DNA of 64,000 bases from Oegoconia quadripuncta. Taxonomy: Eukaryota; Arthropoda; Insecta; Lepidoptera; Autostichidae. The first letter of the stretch is position 1, and each line of letters opens with the position of its first letter. The stretch lies in the NCBI GenBank assembly GCA_949316235.1, contig OX438748.1, forward strand, positions 10,047,001 through 10,111,000, given 5' to 3'. The notes beneath the pieces are model-generated. The model had not been told where the DNA came from and made no database searches. It saw only the letters and a program-made list of their open reading frames with translations. Below, in pieces: positions 25,201-34,200 of this stretch. The translations under genes were made by a program, and so were the position numbers.

Positions 25201-28200
25201 AATTTGTCGTCTTGATTATTATTATAACGGCCAACAATGGGACCCTGAGGCCCTGAGGCAAATCGCTTGGTTTAAGACCTGTCGGCGCGTCTCATCGAGG
25301 CTTCTGGTGACCGTAGAGCGGGCTGCTTCCTAGCACAGAGAATAAGTCTCGCTATTCAGCGCGGGAACGCCTCTTGCCTGTTGGGCACTATGCCGCCTCG
25401 AGGAGATGCGCTAGATGCAATTTTTTACCGCTAAATGTTTGTGTTTGTAAATGTTTGACATGTTCTAAATAAATAGGACAATTACGTAATTACGTTTTTA
25501 TGAATATTATATGTAACTTCATATTTATGAAGGAGAAGTAAAAAAATATTTAGAAAATATATAGATGATTATCGATCAAGTAAATGTTTTTAAATACTGA
25601 TTTTTACTTAATTTGGCCTAACAAACAGTGAACATGATAATAAGTATTTATAAAGTTATTGTATCACCAACACGGTTACTAACATATTACTTTAAAAATA
25701 GTTGAGAAGTTGTGCTACACATTTACTATTAGATACTAATCTAGTTATATTTTTATTTTTTAGCCTCGAGACTTTGGAGTGTTGAAGTTGACAAGTGTTG
25801 AAGTTAGCCTATGCTACTGCACAGTTACCTCGTTCAATGAATTTCAATAGAAATTCAGCGAGGTTATGTTGCCAGCATATGCGCTTTTATAGTATCAAAT
25901 TTTTAAGATTTATCACTCTCTCAATCGTCTATGCAAGGACATAGTCTCTGTGTCCATGGCTGTGGTATTGTAGCGCCATAACGATTGAATCAATTTGAAT
26001 GCGGTTTATTCTGTTGGTGTTTGCCAGTTTATTCTCAATAACGCTGCAATGTTTGATAAACCCCTTTGCAACTCTGGAATATCCTAAATATAACATTTCG
26101 TTTGTTTGCTTGTATGAATAAGTCTCGGGGGTTTCCACAATTTTCAGTATATAACATTGTTTCCGTTTGTTAATGAAATTAGAAAAATATTCACGAGAAT
26201 GCCAAAGCAAGATTAATACTTCAGTCAAGCTGAAATAGCGAAATATTTAGTCAATTACACGAATTTGGTAAAGTCCAATAGTTAAGAAGATTAACGCGAG
26301 GAATTCCATTAACTTAATCAAATGTTGAAGGAACCCAATTAAGTCTCTGGACTCAGACAAGCAGATGAAATCGATCGGAATAGGGGTGCGTGGCAGTACA
26401 TTTTAGTATCAGTGACTTTAGTTTTTATCCCACACAATTATTACAGACCATTAAAATACACGTAAAAATATACTTACACAAAGTAAACCGTTTGTTTTCC
26501 AGTCGGGTACACTAAAATAATGAAACTCTCTTAAAAGCGGGGAAAAATTGTTTACCTTTTGGACTCGTAAGTAAATGTTCTCGATAAAGAATAGCTTGTT
26601 GCTTTTGCAAGAATCAGAACTTGTTCACAAAAGGGATTGCAGATATATCAATATTCGTATTATGAGTGGTTCACATATATGTATACGCTTTTATAATAAG
26701 GTTCCAGTGGACATTCAAAATTTACCTTTAAATAAATTCAAAACCATCATAAAACAGACATTATTTACCAAAGGCTATTATAAAATTTTTGACTATCTGG
26801 ATGATAAGCAAGCACGGACATAGAACGCTCGGCGAAATTCAGCCTAATTATACAATATAATATAATTGTAACCCAAACTTATTTAAAAGAGCAACCCTTG
26901 AGTTTCTTGCTCGTTCTTCTCTGGGGAATCTGCTTTGCGAATGAGCAATAATGTCATTAATTTTAATATTAAGATAAAAAATGTGACGTTTTCAAGTGAT
27001 AATCTTTATCCTACGAAATAAATATTTTTTGACTTTGACTTTGACTTCTTAATAGGTTCCCATCGAACGCCAGTTAAATTTCACTATTAATAGTAAGCGC
27101 TAGTGTCTTTAATACGATTCCTGTCGGATTCGGTTTCAAAATATCGAAATGAATTACTCTGATATGATTTTTTTCCCCATTCTTTTTCTTAAAATTTTTC
27201 ATTATTTAAAAATTTTATTTTAAATTCTTCTTCTTAGCAATTCGATGGCAAAAAACATAAAAATCTTTAGGACCGGAACGCCAAAACAATTAATAGCAAG
27301 GAGCAGTGGCGAAGTGTTCTTATTAGGATTCCTGTCGTCGGAATGGAGCTCTCTGGCATTTTTTACCCCATTAATTCACTTAAATGCACAGAAATTTTAA
27401 TTTCACAATAATCCAATTTTTAATATAGCATTTGCTTTAAACCGCTACCAATCCGGCAACTCGGGCGCATAACCTATATATTGTTTTGCACCTGCATAGT
27501 CTTTTTACTCACTGTCTTGGTTTAACATAAGCATGTGTGTGATAAAAGCGACAGCCTATAAGCCGCTCGATGTCGACTTATGAGGCAAGTAAAATGACAG
27601 AGTGCGTAGGTGCAAAAGAAATCGAAGCATTTACGAAAAAATAAATTATTGCTATTTAAACGGTAGGTACCAATTTATTTATTTAAATATTTCTCATACT
27701 CATTTAAGTACCTACTTACCCTTCGCCATTAGCAAGCGGTTCACTTAATGTATCGTCTGATATATGCCTACCAAAAATGTTTATCGGATCACAGAAAATA
27801 TCGCAGCAACTACGAAATGTACACTCTGTATTTGGTTTTGGTATTGTACGAATAGAAAGTGGATCGTATCCATAACCTGTTAATGCCTATTATAAATGAT
27901 TTGTGGTTACTTTTTCATTTCCATCTTTAAAGAACCTACTGAATCCTCGATCATCCTATTCCCCCTTTACTTCAATCTTTATTTAGTTCAGTGTGTTCAT
28001 AAAGTATAGTACATATTTATCGCCAAAAGTGAGCGTACTCGAACTGCTGCTGCAACTCATCATCTTCTTGGTAGTAATTTATTTACTGGTATCAGTACCG
28101 AGCAGCATTACATTTTGATAACGAGAATTATATAGGTACACAGGGTACACTTTAAAGTAGTCAGATTTTACATATTTAAGCTTGTGCACGTTCAAAAGGC

Positions 28201-31200
28201 TGCTTATTCTGAGAAGAACAAGCAAGCAAATAGCTTGCAAGTATCGGGATACGGAGGACAGCATAGAAGACAGCACAGATAACAGCACAGTGTGAAATCG
28301 CACAAGTAAGTCCACAGAGTAACACCGCATCTGTGACCCATGTATTTGAGATCAAAGCAGATAGAAAACACATAATTTGCTCAATAGCAATAACATCTTT
28401 AAGATATAGGTATATTTGATATTACTTTACTAACCAACACTAGAATTTTAACATTTTTGTACTACTATGTCGATCTATCGATCTGAGTGATTTTTTCCTT
28501 TCTTCAGAAATTTTCATACTACGCAATAATTACGTCTCAATATCTACGTTTGTATTACTACTTAATACGTATTATCCCTTAGTAGCATTTTATGACAACC
28601 AAAGGGTAGGATGTCTCGTCCTTTTTCCAGGGAATTGGGCTGAAACCACATTCTACTAATGGAAGTTTTAATGAAGGTAAAACATCGTTAGTGCGTTATC
28701 TATATAATTGGATCCCTCAGGCATATTTTGTGGTGTTCCTCTATTTTATAAATCGTACCTTTCGAGAATTAAAATATTGATATTGTTATATAAATAACCA
28801 TTTCCTTAACTCAGTGTAAACATCGGTTTGCATGTTTGGTACATATTTCTAGTGGTTGCATAGATTAGCACAAATACCTCTCTTCCATAGGGGTGTCGTA
28901 TAAGACAAAGTCTAAGGGGTAGTGAGCATATACTATAGACCATTGATGGATAGTTGCAGATGACCCACAGCGCCGAAACGTGGACCGACACTGTTAGCGA
29001 GCTAGAAAGTTATTTCGAAATTTTATCAGAAATGAAAAAAATCAAAGAGAACCAGGGGCTATTACATAATTTCATCGTTATCGTCATCGGTTACGTTCTG
29101 ACATGTGGTTGGTTGATTCATCGCTCGCTCGGCAATTTGATGGCTTCTCATTGGTCAACGTAATCGATAACGATACCTATGAAGTTACATAATCTAAGGG
29201 CGGAGTTGTTATTAGTGGACTGGACATGTATTATTGTTGACTTGATGGCCGTTGTAGAAAATGAGTTCTGAAATGGAGACCACATCTCAGCAAACATAGT
29301 ATAGTATGCTACTTGTAAGGTAGTGATCTGCAGAAGGCGATGGCCAGTGACTGTAAACGGAGAACCTGAGTGTCACAACTTGAGAGCTACCGGTGACCTA
29401 TGTACAACAATGAATTAGAATAGGTTGTAGATGAGCAAAAGCATGATTGGTGCAGAGCTCCTTAACTACTGGGGATTGTCAACCTGCCTAAGTCCAGCGC
29501 AGCGATAAAGGAATGGAAATCGAAAGCGATTAAAAGTGGCTTATGTCCATCATTATTATTATCCGCCTGCACACTTATTCCACTGCAAATCCTGTAATCC
29601 AGGATCAACAGTGATACTCTGCATGTCTCTGACCAAATACGTATGGGTTTTTTTGTTACTAAAAAAAATCTTTAAATTTGAAAACTATCACGAATGAAAG
29701 AATAAAAGAAATCAGTAAAAAGTAGGTTAAAGTCTGACGGTGCCCTAAGTAATTCTATTACTACCTTGAAATTCTGGCTACAAGTAGGAAAGAGGTCCGA
29801 TCGGCAATTGGGACTGAAGCTAATTAAATTCGAAATCACCCATAAGGCTTAACCTGTGGGTGAGGGGTTTGAGTGAAGCTTAACCCTCCATTATTTTTTC
29901 TCCATATTAACACTATTACTCGCCCCTTTTGCTGTGATGAAATATCCATCCACCTAAAAGTAAGGCTGCCACTATAGTATTCTTTTGTTTCAAACATTTG
30001 AAGTAAATTCCTTTATATGTATGCGTAGTTTCATTTTCAACTCCATCTATTCACACAGACTTAGGTTTGATGGCAATCAATAATTTTGGTGGAAAAAATC
30101 TATTATGAGAGTAAGTTTGAAACTTTTCTTCGTTATTATCTCTATAAAATTTATTTTAAGCTGAAAGATAAACAAACTTTGAACTGATGAGTCATTCATT
30201 ATCTGAAAGCCGCTTCATTATTTTCTGTTACATAAAGGTGTCTAACGCGGGACGTATTGACGTACTTTACTACTGTGCATTAAGTCAAGTCATTTGATTG
30301 ATTATTAACGGCCGATTGATTTAGTGGGTGGCCTTCCCCTCGAACCAAAAATTTGAGGGTTCGAACCCCGCCAGGGGTAAATGTTTAAGGATTTTAGTAC
30401 AGTAATTTACGTAATTTAGTCCGTAGTAGTTATATTTATGTACGTTTACCGGTTATGGTACCAACATATTGTACAGATTTAGCCTAGTTTGGGACTTAAT
30501 AAAACACATGATTGTGAACTTAATTAATGTTGAACAAAAGATATTTCGGAAACGGCTAAATCTACGAGTATTTCTATGAAACATGATTAGTCGTGTTTCT
30601 TAGGATCCACTTCTCAACTAAGACGAGTACTTGAAAGCAACGGTCTACTTTGACAACACATTAAATCTATAACGTAACTAACTATATCTTTACTATTTCA
30701 AGTTTTGTCAGAATAATTATTACGAGTATGTTATGTCATCCTCAAGGTTGATTGTTTTGAATAACAGTTTAAAATATTATAATGGCACGACCATGGCGCA
30801 GTATGTGTAAAATGCGTGAAAAATTCTTCAGAAATAATTTTTATCTTTGATATTAATGGTGAACAATGCGCTAATTGAGTGTAAATACGTCGCAGTTGGT
30901 ATATCACCTGTGTTTGTTGTGTGACAAATGCCCCTGTAATGAGTAATCAATGTGATCATTTCAACAAATAGATTATTATAATAACCACCCATAGTCATAT
31001 TTTTTAAATACACTCTCTCTTTGCAATAAAAGTAAACAACGCTTACGTGGAATGATGATAAAACAACGTTAGCAAAAAATTATTTTTATTAAATTAGTGC
31101 ATGACTGCCTAAAAGACGTGTTATGTAGTGTAAATCACTTTCTAAAAATTATAGAGTAGTATTAATTATCACTTTATCTTATATTAAAGAAAACTATGAT

Positions 31201-34200
31201 CCTGAGGGTTGTCAAAAGAAGCAATCCTTTCTCAAGTTGTAAGTAGTAGTTTGGACAATGTAGACTGTGAGATAAAGGCTGCTTTTTATTATTCCTAATA
31301 AATAAATTGAAACTTACATTCCATAAAAAATATTGTGTATTTCATGTTCAAACAAATCCAAGAAAGAGAATCCAAGAAAATTTAGATGGATATTTTTTTA
31401 TGATTAACTAAATACGCGTTTGATCACAATCTCACCTGATGGAAAGTGACGATGTGGTCGAAGATTTATTCACTCTGCTTTTGAAGGTTGTAGGATTCAG
31501 GATTATGAGAAAAGATAAACTTCCTGTTCATGTCAGCCGTTTACACAAAGTCACTAAGTCATTTAATAGGCAATGTATACGCTTTTATAATAAGGTTCCA
31601 GTGGACATTCAAAATTTACCTTTAAATAAATTCAAAACCATCATAAAACTAGACATTATTTACCAAAGGCTATTATAAAATGTTTGACTATCTGGATGAT
31701 AAGCAAGCATGGACATAGACCACTCGGCGATATTCAGTCTAATTATGCAATATAATATAATGGTAACCCAAACTTATTTAAAAGAGCAACCCTTGAGTTT
31801 CTTGCCCGTTCTTCTCTGAGGAATCAGCTTTGTGAATGAGCAATAATGTCAAAAACTTTAATAATAAGATTAAAAATGTGACGTTTTCAAGTGATCAGTT
31901 TTATCCTACGAAATAAATATTTTTTTGATTTTGATTACTACAGCAAAATATAGAAAGATTGCCAAAAGATTGTCAAGTTTTCAAAAAACACAAGGTTATG
32001 GCGAGCTTCTGGTTATTCGAAAACTAGCAACTATCTATTTAGAGTAATAGCAAAAATTGATGATTATTGACAAGTTTAGAATTTTGTTGGTTATTGTGGG
32101 TGGACGTGGGCTGAGATTGATTGATAAGTAAAATAGATAATTTCATATCAAACTTGTTTATTCATATGGATAGCTACATTTTGCCAATACAATTCTGTAT
32201 GGAGTAAATAAACGATTATTTTTTTATTTATTAAGATTACGGATAAGTCTTTAAGAGTTTTGTAAAGTAAGACACCGTGGTGCGACTAAGTACGAACAAT
32301 TTTCACATTTAACTTTGGTATAGCAAAGTAAGTAATTAAAACTTTGATCTGTCAAGACACAACCTATTAGGTAAGCGACGAAGGTAACGCCTACTCCTGA
32401 GCATGAAACTTACAAACAAAATAACGTATTTTAGTTACGTCATGGTTATTTTGGGATATGTCTCAATGAATTTATTCAGTTTTAATCTACACACTTATGA
32501 TTTATAGAGGCATTCTAAAAACAATGGGGACGTGTAAGGCAGTTGATGATATGATAAGACAGACTCACTAACGGATTTTTAATGGAGCGCCCAAATATTC
32601 AGAGTGCATGGGGTCGTTTAGAATAGAATAGAATAGAAAATGTTTATTTGTTTATTTTATAGAAAATGTGTGATTCGTCTTGATTCTTAAAATGTCATAG
32701 GATAAATTTTATGGCATATATTATCCAACATACCGCCCGTGAAATGCAAGGTATGCTTTCGGGTTCTTAAAATCAATCAAGAACACTTAAATAATAATAA
32801 ATAATTAATAAATATTTCGGACACTTACACCAATCATCTAGTCCCAAACTAAGCAAAGCTTGTGCTGTGGATACTAGATAACGGATAAACATACATAAAT
32901 ATTTATATAAACAACCATGACTCGGGAATAAATGTTCGTATTCATCACACAAACATTTACCCCTCACGGTATTCGAACCAGCAACCGTTGGTTTCGCTGA
33001 CAGGGTCACTATCCACTACACCAACCGGCCGTCCACTAACACTTACATGATCCGTACGTGTGGTTTCTCCTACAGTTAATTAAAATTTGCATTACCCCAT
33101 TTAAACAAAAGATCAACAGCTTTACATCGTTCACCGTTTTGGGCTGTTAATAGTAGAGGGTATGGGCCATAACCGACTAAGCCAGTCCATCGAGGATGTG
33201 TAGCGTGTTTGTGTTTTCAAGTCGCACCCACAGGGCGGTGAAAACAACCAGGTCCGATTGTTTGACCTAATTGCCACCAGGTGACTGCTACATAGTGACC
33301 CCATCCAAGGACTGACCCAAACATAGCTCAATTTCGCTAATCGTAAACGAATGAGTGCAAGCATGTATGTAAATATTGATTTTGTATTTCTTCCTATATT
33401 GCCCTATTTTCTTTTGTAATATGATTTATATGCCTTATAAACATATCTATATTTTGAATTGTACTGAATAAAGTTCAGTGTATTTCAAGTTTGGCTACGG
33501 AACTATTTTGAGGGTTGCAATAAATTAAATACAAGATGCAATAAGTAATGGAAGTTGGAGGTAAAGTTTGATTGGAGTAATTCAAGTATATACATAAATT
33601 TTTAACGAGTGCAAAAATATTCTTTTATAAAGGAATACGAGAAGAAAGAAAAGTTATTGCAATTATCATGTCCCTGACTTATCGACAGACACGACAACTA
33701 TTGTTCTAATATTTAACTACAAAGTTACCACAGAGATACCGTTAGGGAATTAATATAGTTCCAACTCAAATATAACAAACCCGAGCAATGAGATAGAGGT
33801 AGTTAAAGTTGAAATTTACCTGCGGTATACTCAGTATGAAACTCAGAACCCACGCTATGATTACCAGTCTCCCGCTTCTCGTCGCTGTGGCCATACTCTT
33901 CATTGGATATTTGACGGCGAGCCATCGATCCACCCCGATCAATACCAGTATGAATGTACTCAAATACAATGCAAACATCTGTACAAACTTGAACAACTTG
34001 CAAGCCACATTCCCCGCGTACCACTGGACAGTGAACGACCATGCCGCTTCTCCAGCTATACAGAATACGGTCACCAATAAATCAGCTATGCTGAGTTGAA
34101 AAATCAAGCTGTAAATTGCCGTCCATGATGGCCTTGATCTTCCTCGGCTTCTCTTGCCCATTTTTAAACTTATAATCGTTGCCAAATTCCCAAAAAAGGA

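Noticed and set aside
33766..33819. Continuation of the first receptor exon to the stop at 33766
   Set aside because: Reading on adds 17 residues with no TM5 and ignores a good CAG/GTAAAT donor that joins in phase to the next exon.
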